From Cristatella mucedo (lineage: Eukaryota > Bryozoa > Phylactolaemata > Cristatellidae): a stretch of 64,000 bases of DNA. The notes beneath the pieces were generated by a model that worked only from the letters and a program-made list of their open reading frames with translations, was not told the DNA's origin and did not search any database. Position 1 is the stretch's first letter. Each line of letters begins with the position of its first letter. Below are positions 45,601 through 58,800 of this stretch, one piece after another. Made by a program: the position numbers and the translations under genes. The DNA lies in assembly GCA_009760855.2 (NCBI GenBank), contig WPIO01000029.1, positions 3,441,501 to 3,505,500 on the forward strand. The letters run 5' to 3'.

Positions 45601-48600
45601 AGGAACGATTTGACCACGACAGACCGTGGGGCCAGCCATTGCTTACAGTATGGTCGGAAGCTATGCATAGAGAACGACGGTGTCGCATTTTGCTGGCATA
45701 TCACCGATGGTAGAAGCAGTCTTACTCCCACTGCCATCATTAGTGGAATGTCGTTAGTACATGTGGAGATAACGGTTTTGGGCAAAGCTAAATCCGAAAC
45801 CCTACGAACAGGGTCTCAGATGCTGTCAACCTATTGTTACAGAAAGCAGGTAAGCTTTTTTTGGCTAAAACTGCTCTACAAATTCCTAAGCAAGATAGTG
45901 GAATCCATATCTCCAGTCTCGAGTTAGCTGGCTAAAAGATACGGTGCTGGCTAGCTGGCTAGTGAACCTTTGGCTAGCTTGGGGAGGGGGAGAGCATATT
46001 CTAATAACTGCGAGAAGTGCTCTGAACTCAAATAGCCGCCGTGGGATTGGAAGCCGATCGAGACCCGTCAGCAACCCGGCGACGTCGGACAGCTTCTGAT
46101 AATGGCAACTCGGGAGACAGCGACAGTGCAGCAGCAGCATCTTATCACTTGGCGCCGGGCAAGTTAGGCCAAGCGGTGACGAGAGAACGAGAAGACAGCA
46201 GGAGCAGCATAGCGTACAGTGGGCGCACGGCTTCGGCATTTCGGTCTTTCGGCTTGGAGATAGCTTTGATGCCACCCATTAGATGCAGCTCCGATGCAGC
46301 GGCCCCACCCCGCCCCCCCCCCCCAGCGAACCGTCGAGCGAGCGACGGACCTATCTTAACGGGAAATCCTGACGGCAGCTGCAGCGTGATGAAGTCTTTG
46401 AGCTTCCTGAAGTGAGCATTGTTGACTGCCATGAGATCGATGATGGGCAGCACTTGCTCTGGCAACGACAGCGGATAGCTCTCGCTCAGTGACAGCGTGC
46501 ACTTGAACTTTTGCACCTTGGCTGTCTGCTCGATGGGTCGCCCAATGTCTCGATTGCCCAGGCTGACGCTCTCGTCGAAGTATTCCAGCGGCGTGATGCT
46601 GCACGGATTGTGTACGTTGTCGCTCACGACCTGCCACGAAAGGCACCGAAGGCATCGAAACGACCGCTGGCTCTCGCCGGTTGACTGGGCGCTGTTGAGC
46701 ACGAACTCCCCGATGACGGTGGCGTGTTTCGGACAAGCCGACTGGCTGAGAGACGCCAGCCTCCTCGCAACGACGTCTCCTCCGACTGCCGGAGCGAGCG
46801 AGCGCTCGGAAAAGGAAAAACCCTTGGGCGCAGATGCTCGGCCAGGCGATGGCCGCACCCCTTCCGGCCGGCGGAGAGCTATCGGGCGCTACCACCGGTG
46901 CAGGCGACGCCAAGCACCGACCGGCGTCAACGGGATGCAGCGACGGTGAGGAGACGAGCGTCAGGCCGGCGAAGGCGGCAAACCCCCCCCCCTTCTGCCG
47001 CCTTACCCCCGACAACGATGGCGCCGCACCACGAACGGAGGCGAGCTCTTCGGCGATGCCGAGAAAGCTTTCGAGCGGCGTCACGGTGGCGGCTCTCTTC
47101 TTTTTCTGCTTGTCCTGATCGGACAGATGTTCGGTCCGCGACTTCGTGATGAACTCGACGTTGCTGGCGCTGAAGACCTGCAGCACGAACGGCACGCCCG
47201 TCGGGCCACGCCCACCCGTCGGACAAGCATGCCAGCCACAGGAAGTGGCTGGCCCCATTTTGGCGCTGGCGGCAGTAGCGCTCGAGAGCTCGACACGAAT
47301 TACAGCGACTTACCTTGCAGTCGTAACCGTTCACAATCTCTGTCTTGTCGCTTCTCCAGCCCCACAGGCCCGTTTTGTTTCTGCAAATCAAGTGCACGTA
47401 TTATTGAGACAGGTTCCGCAATATCATGTCCGGCAGGTTCAGATGGAGACGTGGGCTAAAATGAGTTTAGCATTTTAGCATTTTATCATTAGTCATTTCA
47501 CCAGAGAAAAGAGAGCTTTTAGCTCCCCCCCCCCGTCTTTGAGCAGGAGGTAGGGTGCTCGCTCTTCCAGGCACAGGTCGTGGGTTCGAGTCCTGCAGCG
47601 GGCGATCCTTTATTGCCTACTGCAAGTGGTGATGACAGCCGGTAAGGCTCTTCTGCCGCTAAACAAATGAGGCCGATCGTCTAAAATCAGTTAAACTTTT
47701 TTGTGCACGCACACTGCCAAAAAATGGTGCTGCCTGATCCCACAGCAGAGCAGCAAGGCTCCGAGCGGTGAGGCTTGCTGGCTCTGAGAGAGATACAGCA
47801 GATGCAACCTGCACGAACCTTGTCTTTCCATCAAACTTTTTAATAAGAAAGCAACTGTTCATGGCAAACACACTAGGCTCATTAAAAAAAACTCGCAGCT
47901 ACACCATGGTTCACATACAATTTAGTAATTGCTACGACTGCACGCCATCATTATTGGCCAGCTGCACATCTGAATTGCAACTTTTCAATAATTGTGGCTG
48001 TCTTTCGCAAAAAAAATGAGCAAAAGACGTCGTCTGAACAGGCACCTGACCTATGCAGCACTCTTCGAAGTGCAGTGGCAAAGCACCCTAAGCTCAACTG
48101 CTAGCTTTGTGGCTTGCATGCTCAGATTGCAGGAGCCCCACCCAATCTAAAGCTTTTCTCTGGCGTCGATGGCCTGTCTGCATGAGCAGCCCATTAAGAA
48201 AAGACCTGGCGTTTACTGGATCCCGGAGACTTGGCTGTAGTGAACGTAAAAGTAACTCAATCTTTCTTTCACTTAGCCATCGCGAGGTGCAGCATACACC
48301 TCGTGCACGGTCCAGCGAGAAGGAGTGTACAACTGATTGATTCGATTAGGGAGGGGTATGAAAGGATCAAAATTATCATAAGTTTAAAATATCAAAATTA
48401 CAGCTCTGGGCAGAAATTATGTTAGCTTTCATCAATAAGCACTTCGAGCAACAAACAGACCTTACAAATCGCATTTATAAAACCGTGCATGAACTGATCG
48501 TCTCTAGAAACATCGCTGTCACAGCATTGCACACACGCCCTCCATCCAAAGACTGCTGTGTGAGCACCTTTCGAGACAGGCTCTTATGCCTAATGAGAGT

Positions 48601-49760
48601 AGGCAGTGTGAGGTTTAAATGAGGAAACTCAAGAAGCTCCAGTGAGATATGAGTTGGAGGCATGCTCCTGAACATTCGACGAGAGAATTCCAAAAACTCA
48701 AAGGCTCGGCTGAAATCATTTGTCTAGCTCGTCCAGGCCCAGTAGATCTCACCAAACTTCCAAGAACACGCGACCTCTGACATCGAATCATGAGGCCCCT
48801 TCAGCTTTTGTACACGATCGTCCGTCCAGCTCTTCAGAAGCAACTGTCCAGACAGCAAATGCCTGTTCAACGTTACACTGTGCAGGGAACCACTCGATGC
48901 CGTAGACGGATGGTGCACCGCTACTTACTGGGTGGCACAAGATCAAACCAAGATTTCTTGCTAATTAACTGCAGCCTCGTCTGCCAATCAGAGCAGGGAA
49001 AGCAAAGGGAATCTCATATCCAGCACGAGCACGATCCTTGGAGAGAACTGCTTAAAACTTTTGACTACGGAGCAAAAGAGGCATTCAGACTGACGTAACA
49101 ACTGGCAACCCTAGCAGATATGACACGACTGTGGAAGCAGCTTTCACTTCCACATCAGCACAACCACAAGACTCCATCGGCGGCACACGGGCACAGACAG
49201 ATAGGCATGCGGTCTGCCCGCCCGCCCGCCTGTCTGTCTGTCTGTGCCCTTGCCAGTCTGAGTGCTCGGGCTTGCGCCTTCGACCGAGTTCGAGTGCTCG
49301 TCCCAGTGAAGGTAAGAGTCACCTCTCGAACTCGATCCTGTCCGTGTTCAGGTAGGACGTCACGATGGGTGACGTCAGACGGGCCGACACCTGGGCCTCG
49401 GTGGGCAGCAGCACGTCAAGGTCCGGCATGGCAAAGCTCACGTCTCTCACGCTCTCGGTATAGACGAGCTGGGCGTCGTGGTCGATCTCCATGATGCTCG
49501 CTTTGTTCCCTGCAAAAGAAACCAAATCGCTTACGGTGACGTAAGAGGTGGCAGCAGACGGCCAGGAAGCTAGCATCTGGCACCGCAAGAACCAAGGTCA
49601 GCACAGGTTAAGGCCAACAATCGAACACGCTCTTGCATCGTCGTGGCCTAGGAATGTCTCCGAGTGAGGAAGGACTGCATCAACTCGGCTGTCGGGCATT
49701 TTTCGATTTCCTCAGCCCAGAAAAGAGAGAATAGAGAATACATGCCAGCACACACGCATG

Positions 49761-49809
<49 letters not shown>

Positions 49810-52800
49810 GCGTGCACACAGCAGCAGCAGCTCTACACTCATGAGTGCATGCGAGGCTGGTTACGTGCAGCTGCACTAACGAGCTGCAACTTGAGGCTGC
49901 TTTAGAATCTAGACATAAAGCAGGAGCAGAGTGCTACCAACGAGCAGATGCCAGGAATTGGAAGATGGAGTGCCCTTCAACGGATAGCTGAGACAGCCAG
50001 TGCGACTTCCACGAGCTCGTGTCCCATAAGAACCCCAGCATGACACAGGAGAAAACCGGACATACCTTCTCCAACGAACACGTAACTTCTGCTGCCCGTT
50101 TCCCACTTGTTGTTATCAAAGCCGAGCAGAGTAGTGTCAATGCGAACACGAGAGCCTGGAGCGATGGACACCGCTCGACGTAAACAAGCTAGCCATTGTC
50201 GCTAGGTGAACTGAAGGACCCTGAAGCAGTGGGACACAGCCTCCCGCGACAAACAAGCAAGCGCTGCCTTGCGGCTCCGTCGTCGAAAGTAGAGCTTCGG
50301 CTGACCGGATGCAGCAGCAGCAGCTGCTGCTGCACAGCTGCCCCGAAAGCGGCCTCACACGCCACGCAAGGGTCTCCGAAAGAGGGCGCTGGAAAGACTC
50401 CACGGTAGACTTTGCGGCAGAAGGCAGCAGTGGTCGCGCACTCTCACCGCTCTTCCAGACTTTATACGTGTCCTTCGGGCACATCCTTGACACTAGAGGC
50501 ACTGCAACCAACGCAGCACACAGGCCGAGCTGTCGTTTGCCTCGGCTGAGCCTCGAAGCAAGCGTATCAAGATGGCGACTAACAAAGAGTGCACAGGCAC
50601 AGCACAGAGAGAACGTAGCCAAGCCAAAACACCGATACAGATCCAACAATTCTTTCGCAAGTTCAGATACAAATGAGTCGGCACGTGTGGTGCGGCCAGT
50701 AATTTGTCACCGTGCCGAACTTTCTAAGCTAAGGGCTTAACCTTGACTTGACCAGAGCCAGCCAACCGAAGCAGGCTGCACGTGTCTGTCTTCAGGGGGG
50801 TGGAGGGGGGCTTAGACCTGCATTAAAGGAGTGCTGTCTGTGCGGCCCTTGCTGTCTGTGCGGCCCTACGCTGCAAGCCTTGAACTCGGTGGCACTGAGA
50901 GGCCACAGTGGATAGATCAATCAGGAATCTGGAAACTGAGCCCACCACGGACAGGTCTAGTCTTCGATCCGAGTAGCTCAGCGCCTTGGACCCAGCCCCA
51001 GTCCATACCGCATCCAAGACACCCCGGACAAAAGTTGCACGCAGCCATGGCCGTGAACATCTCGTCAGAAGGTAATTTGGGCAGCGCGTGCTGAAGTGTC
51101 TGCTGGAACCTGCAGTGCAGCAGATGCAGAAGCATGAGCACAGGAGCAGCTAGTGCGATGCTGCGCTGAAGTTCAAGCCGAGACCGGCTGAGAAACATTA
51201 GAGATCATCCAATCTGTTCTTATAAACAGCATGGCCTACAGGCGGCAGGCCAGCCAGATACCCTGCTCGACCCCCCCCCCCCGAACTCGGACGAGTAAGC
51301 AGCAGCCGTTGGACAACAGAAAGCACCGTCCACCGTCTGCCCTCGCCTCCTGCTAACACGTGGTGCTGAAGCAAGGGGAGAGAGGGGCAGGTGATTACTG
51401 TAACAGGTTGCCAAGTGTCCGCATCCGTGATGCAAAACAAAAACTCGAAGCCGAGTGAAGGCGGCGATGGCAACAATGACAGCAAGAATGCAAACACCCA
51501 CCTCACCCAGTACCTGGTTTGCTGCTGCTCCAATCGCAAATTAATAATAATAATAATAATGCATTTTATATTACGCCCTCAGAGAACTCAATCTCTTTCT
51601 AGGCACTTTACATTTGCGGCAAAGGGAATGCAATTGAATGGTGAGTATTATCATGCTTGATAAACAACATGAAAAACAAGGTTAGGGGTGACATGCACAG
51701 GGTCAGAATGCAAGTGTGGTTAGTGGCAGCATGCATAGTGTCAGCATGCATAAGCATTTAAAGGATGAATCCCAGGGACTCACTAAATGCTATCATAAAT
51801 ATATGCATTTTTAGTTTCTTTTTAAATGTGGACAAGTCAGGAGATGTCATGACACAAGTAGGGAGTGAGTTCCAGGCAATAATAACGGTAACTACATTAT
51901 AATAAGGAACTTGTATAGCACATTAAGAGAACTAAATCTCTATCAAGGCACTTCTCATATGTTGGAAAAAATGCACATTTCCATCAACTTTTCACATTCT
52001 CTGCTGCTATGAGACCCATGGCCAGTGGCGCTGCCTCTCTACATGCAAGCCAAAACCAGCTGCATCCACCACTCTCGTCCGGCTCCCACATGCGAGCTAG
52101 CTTTTGCTTGAAATCCAAGAAATATATTTTTGGATGGTCTTCTGAGTGGTACTTTTGGACAGAACTGGTCATTATTAAAACTGCTTAAGCTGACCTAGCA
52201 GCAGACCGACATCCACTAGGACATGTAGGCACAAGCTTGAAGCTAGCTGGAAACCAATAAATACAAATAACTAAATAAAATTCATTTGCATGCGGCCCTA
52301 AGAGAACTTGAACGCTATCCGGGCGCTTTACATGTACCACACGGCTCTATCCCATGACCTCAGTCATTAAAGACGCGAAGATATAAGAGTGCGAAGGAGG
52401 AGCCAGCACAGGCACGGAGCCTGTGCTTGGGGACACCCTGCCGCTAGGATGCCTTTCACATTCCAAATGATCCCACGACTGCAAACGTGCGTAGCAAGCG
52501 TGCATCACTCACCAGCTCATCTTCGGCTGTCACTTCTATTCTACACTCGGTGGCATGGCAGGACAGCAGCACTTACTTACCCCAGCTGGTGAACTCCCAC
52601 TTCATTTCGATGTAGAAGTCGGGAGCTTCACTCAGGGCCTTGAGCAGCCGAGGCACTCCCCTGGTTCTCGCCAGGTGGCGCTGGTAGTCCCTGTGCTGAA
52701 GCACACGCTGCAGCATCTCGGGATCGCCACTGCTCACGGCCTCGTGCGTGACTGCAAACCGCAAAGACGGCACATGAGCGTACGACAGAACGCCAGCCCG

Positions 52801-55800
52801 GCTGCCAGGTATTCTTCCAGATAGGCACGGTAGCCGAAATATTGAGCACAGCGTCGAGGAGAGGGCAGAGGGCGTTCTAAGCCTCGTCACGTCGGAGCGA
52901 AAAGCAGCACTCAGTTAGACAGTGCCAGCCATATTGGATGCGCACGGCTTGCCTGCCACGAACCTCGCAATTGCCACACCACACCAAACCACTTCGTAAC
53001 GACCTAGGCTGGCCCTCCCATCAAGCAGGATACGAATTCAAAGCTTCTTTTTTGCTCACTCTTAGGACCCTCCACTCTCTTCCTCTGGCCTGCCAAGCTA
53101 AACTGCTTCCCAGTCAGACCAAGCGATGTACCTACCACCTGCTCTTCGTGTTGCTTAGCAGTGCGGCTGTCCTCCTTCAAATCCTGCGAAGACCGTGCCT
53201 TCAGTTCGTATGTTTCCTGCAGCCCTGGTTTCGCCCAAGGGTAAAGGTGCTCGCATTTAATGACCCAGGCCAAAGTGAATGCATTTGATTACCAAGGTCG
53301 TGGGCTCGAGCCCTGCAGCATAGGTGAAGCACCTGGATAGAGATTGTGAGTTCTCTTACAGTGCTAAACAAATGCATTATTGTTTTCCAAAGCCCGGAAC
53401 CGGAACCCCCAACATAAGTCACGACATCCCTTTTTAGCTTTCAAATGTCGTCAACTCAGGGGAAGTCGTGATGTCTGTCGGAGTTGAGTTTCAGGTTCCA
53501 GAAACACGTGTACTGAAGGCACGGTCTCCACAGGATTTGAGGGAGGACAGAGGCACTGCTAAACGACTTGAAGAGCAGGTGGTACGATGTCTGCCTGACC
53601 TCGTCGGGCAAGATGCAACTAGCTGACGAGTCTGTACAATTGCAAAATGCTTACTCTTGCTAATGCTTACACTTAATACTGCTTGTGCTTGATGCTTGTG
53701 CCTCATGCTTGTGCTAGATTATTGTATAATAATTACAATTGCATTATGATTGTGATAGATTATTACATAATAACCACGTGCCGATTGTGTCAGAGTACTA
53801 CATAACAGCCCACTATTACACAGTGGGTTATTGCACAATGCTTTGCACAACAACTTTTAAAGACTGTGGACTTATAAGAGTTTTTAAAGGGTGGTCGTGG
53901 CATTCCCAAAGCTTGGGCTATTTGCACCTCCCACTAAAGGAAAAAATCTAGTCCGAGTCATATGACAGGCTACTAGAAGGTGGCCATGAAGCACCAAAAT
54001 AGTAGGTCAGCTATGTGATTGGCTCTCACAAGTTGTGCTTGTGCGAACAAACTTTGCATATCGAATCATCAAACCTAAGCATGAGTTTTCGTTCGTTGAG
54101 AGGCCGTTGGACCAGTGGCATTCACGAATTCTTACCATTGCAAACTCAGCAATGCCTTACCGGGTTTGCCGTCGATGTGAGAGTGCAGGCTAAGTGAAGC
54201 ACTCACGTGGCAGGCATTCACATAAGTAACCAAAGAGAAGAGTGGTGAGAAAGCATAGCGCTAAGCTGTTCGTCGACTGCCACCTGAGCACTGAGTAGTC
54301 GACTTACTGTACAACACCCGGATGTTGATAGAACAGCCTATTTCGACACAGAGAGCTATCGTCCAAGCAGGCAGGCATGCAATGCAGCTGCAAGGCCTTC
54401 ACCCGTCTCTACTGGGGCATGTCACCTCATGTCTATCGTGTTCCACTGAGAATTCATCATACGTACAACGACCAACTTTGTAGTGCCACCACAGCTATCC
54501 ATCCGCACAGAAGGCACGCACTTCGAACGGCAGCGGCGGGCTTTTTGTGGCTCCAGCATGTAACCTCTCTGGTAGCAAACCTGCCCTAAGGCACTCAAAG
54601 GGTCGACCTATGGTGCATCAAACCTCACACGACAGTACTGATCCAAAAGTTTAAAAGGGGTATAAAAAAATTATAATAAAGATGCAAGCACAGGCACAGG
54701 CCGCACAATCTCGGCCACTTGCCGGTCCAATTGGAGGTATTCTCTGCGTTGGCATTTGCACCATGTCGAAGCAGTGCAGCTGCACATTCCAAGTGACCTA
54801 GCGTCACCGCCAGGTGAAGTGCCGTGCGACCTCGAGGATCAGCTTTCTCTATCTCATGCTAAAAAGCAATGAAAACATGCCAGTGGGGGCACATTGTCAT
54901 GCAACTGCACTTCATATTTGATAATGAATATTAATAATGCTGAAATTCGTTTTAACACTAAGAGAACCGGATCTCTTTTTAATACATTAAATATATGCTA
55001 CAAAAGAAGCATGTCAATCGGTTAGTGATTACATGCACAATGTCAGAATGATTAAGCACACACAGGCCGACTCACACGGGCCCAGCAAATGCTATGACGA
55101 ACTAGTGGGTTTTTAGCTGCTTTTCAAAAAGGTAACCTAGCTGATTCGGGGATGGCGTGACCTCAAGTTTGGAGTAGGTTCCAAGTTTTTGAAAGCGTAC
55201 ATAAAATAGGCAAGGTCTCCACAGAATTTTAGATTGATTTGAGTTATACCTAAACAACTCAAGTCAGAAGAGCAGGTGGCACACTGCTTAGCTTGATTGA
55301 GAAGTAGCCTGGATAAGTAGACTAGAGCAAGGCAATGAAAGGACCTCAAATTTGTGACAAAAATTGGAATCGACACGCTGCTTGAAGGGGGTCAGTGCAG
55401 GTCAACGAGAAGTGATGAGATGTGGCAACTGCGATGCTCACGACAGACAAGCCTGGCTGCAAAGTTTTGCACCAACTGTAAGCACCTTATTGCATTAGCC
55501 AGAAGACCTGCAAGTAGTGACTTAATTGAAGTTGAGACGGGATGTCCTAAATGCATGGACCAAGTTATTTGTATCAATGTCTAAGCAGGCCCAAATTTCA
55601 GCAATTTTACAATGCTGAAAGAAGGCAGGCTTAACAGTGGAGCTGATGTGGTCATTTAGTGAAAGATCACTTTGGAGCAGGACACCACGATTGCATTCAG
55701 AGGCTCCAGGCGATATGGGCAGAGCCCATTTTGAACGTTAGGCAGGTAAGTGTAACTAGTGCTCATTGGCAGTGTATCTGTGAGTTACATTCTTATTAAC

Positions 55801-58800
55801 TAGAAAAAGTAAGTTGTATGCTGCTTACAGCTACTCCCTCTTTTCTTTTCTTTTTTTCTTTTCTTTTCTTTTCTACTTTAAATCGTAAGCAACTGGAACT
55901 TAGCCATATTTTATGTAATAGAAATAGATGGGGTAGCTAAACGACTGCATTGCCTGGCAAGTATAATTAGCAAGTTAGTAGTTCTCTCATACAGATGAAT
56001 GCATTACGTTTTGCCGAGGAGCTACTAGTAGACTCATTTGCTGCATCAAATGGCTGGCTAGAGAGCTTCATTAAAAAGTATAACATTACGTTTCCAAAAA
56101 ATATTCGGTGAGCATGGCACAGGTAATAACGATGGGGTAGAGGAGTAGATAGAGAACTTGGCTGTTATATGCACCAGTTAAGGACCAAGAGACATACTCA
56201 ATACGAATGATACTGGTTACATATTCAAGGTAACCAAGAGTGAAACTTACCACGTACAAGGCAGCGATGCTATGGGTGGAAAGAAATCAAAAGAGAGAGA
56301 GAGAGAGAGAGAATGGTTGTGGTACTCTTTGACTTGCTGAAAGGTGAGAAAATAAAGCGACTTGTGACAAGAAAAATGATCATAGCCAGATGCTTCACAA
56401 GCATTGCCGTGACACAGCTGCCTGTAACCTCTAGTGCTAAAGCCGGTCGTGGCGGACCAGCTGAACTCGTATATCGAAACCTCACACCTTGCTAGTAAGT
56501 TCCAGTCTGGCTTTAGAGCTAATCACTCCACAGAGTCAGCATTGCTTCGGGTATACAACGACCTACTTGGGAATGCAGACATGGGTAGAGTGTCTCTGCT
56601 TGTTTTGCTTGATCTTTCGGCAGCTTTTGATACCATCGATCACAAAGTTCTTCTAGAGCGCCTCTCATCTCGCCTGGGCACCACTGGCACTGCTCTGCAG
56701 TGGTTCAGGTCCTATCTCAGTGGGAGACTCCAGAGTATTGACGTGAATGGACAAAGATCATCTGAAGTACCTCTGAAATATGGAGTACCTCAGGGCTCAG
56801 TGCTAGGTCCGGTTCTTTTCACGGTTTATACTCTGCATCTTGCTGATGTGATTGCCAAGCACAATCTAGGCTTTCACTTCTATGCAGATGACACTCAGTT
56901 GTACCTTTGCTTTGATCCCTCCCACCCTTCGAGCACCTCAAATTCTCTAAACTCACTAGCTGCATGCATTGATGACATCCGCACATGGATGGCAGCAAAT
57001 TTTCTAAAACTAGACGATGATAAAACTAACTTACTAGTTATGGGCAAACCCAGCGTGATCCAGAGATTGGAAAGGCTGACTCTCAAAATTGGCTCTGCCA
57101 GCATATCTCCTGTCGAATCAGCTCGGAATCTAGGTTTCATATTCCAAAGCGACCTCTCGTTAGACGACCATATCAGCTCCACAGTCAAATCCGCCTATTT
57201 TCAGCTTCATAACATTGCTAAAATTCGGGCCTGTTTAGATAAAGATACCACGTCCAAGTTGGTCCATGCATTCGTGACATCTCGTCTCGACTTCTGCAAC
57301 TCACTGCTCACTGGCCTACCAGCATGTGCGATCAGGCGATTGCAGCTGGTGCAAAACTCGGCAGCTAGACTTGTCTGTCGTGAGCGTCACAGTTGCCACA
57401 TTACTCCACTTCTCGCCGACCTGCACTGGCTACCAGTCAAGCAACGGATTGACTTCAAGGTTTTGTCCCTCACTTTTAGGTCCCTTCATTCTATGGCTCC
57501 AGCCTATCTGTCAGATATACTACCCCATCAGGCTAAGCATCGTACCACCCGCTTTTCGGAATCCAACAGTCTAGAAATACCTCATACAAACCTTAAATCC
57601 TTTGGAGACCGTGCATTTAGTTCATATGCTCCCAAAGCCTGGAACTCTCTCCCGACCTGCGTCAGAACATCCCCTGAATTGACCACATTTAAAAGGAACC
57701 TAAAAACACACCTATTTAGGACAGCATTTAGCGGGTCCCTGCGATTCGTCCTTGATGTGCTTATGCGTGCTGACACTGTGCATGCTGCCACTAACCACAT
57801 TTGCATGCTGACCCTGTGCATGTCACCCCTAACCATATTATTCATTTCGTTTGTTTTTTCAAGCATGATTTTACTTACCTTTCAATTGCATTTCACTTTA
57901 CAGCAAATGTAAAGCGCCTAGAGAGAGATTAAGTTCTCTGAGGGCGCTTTATCAAGTGAATTATTATTATTATTATTATTATTATAAAGCCAAAGCTTGG
58001 ATGACTCCCAAGCTGTTTGAAGAGTGGTTGCAACATTTCACTGTAAAAATTATGCCCCAAGGTAGGCGCATGCTTTTGTTTAGTGACAGTTCCCTAAGCT
58101 ATTCACAATTGGTGATGCTGCATATGAAGCTGATATACTTTCCTACTAATAACACTTCTGTGCATCTGCCTAGGTACTGGGAATCATTCACATCATTGCG
58201 ATCTTCGAGAAAAAATTGTCTGTCTCGGGACCGAGTGTTCTCAAAGGCATCATTGTACTGGCAACCTACCTGACAATCTACTGAGTTAACAAAGCGAGAT
58301 CAGAAACAGACGTTTCTATCACCTGCAAGTGTTGCGTCCATACTGAATTTAATGCGGGCAGTGTGGAAATAGAAAGTGGCAGCGCAGCATCAGCACTGCT
58401 AATTTCTGAGCCAATACGGCATTTACACTAAGAGGTTTTTATTTTGCTGTTCTCAGATAAACCAGAATTCGAAGGCAGCAGCAGGACCTCGATCGAATTC
58501 AGCCTGTTCAAACGTTAGCTATGAACACGGAAGATAACATTTCGGCAGAGATCGGATCAGATAAAAAAAAGATGCACGAGATGCATACGATTAATCAAGG
58601 GCATCTGAAGGGGAATGTGAAGAGCGCCTGGAACATCTGTAGGTATTGCACTACACTGTACATCAGCCTACGTTTCTCACTGGCATTCTGGAAATACTAG
58701 AATGGGCTATAAAGATGCACAAAACTATGTTAAAGTGAGCAAAAGTAATGCAAATTTAGCTGAATGTAGTTCATTTTTCTGTCATGCAAACCAGAATCCG

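Noticed and set aside
46356-47258. A 300-codon single open frame on the - strand
   Set aside because: It covers ANKRD13 exon 8, but reads through intron 8 and is out of frame in exon 9; the spliced model aligns better and keeps all phases.
56434-57912. Host gene encoding a 492-aa protein
   Set aside because: It is a LINE reverse transcriptase with repeat-family flanks and an ATT tail.
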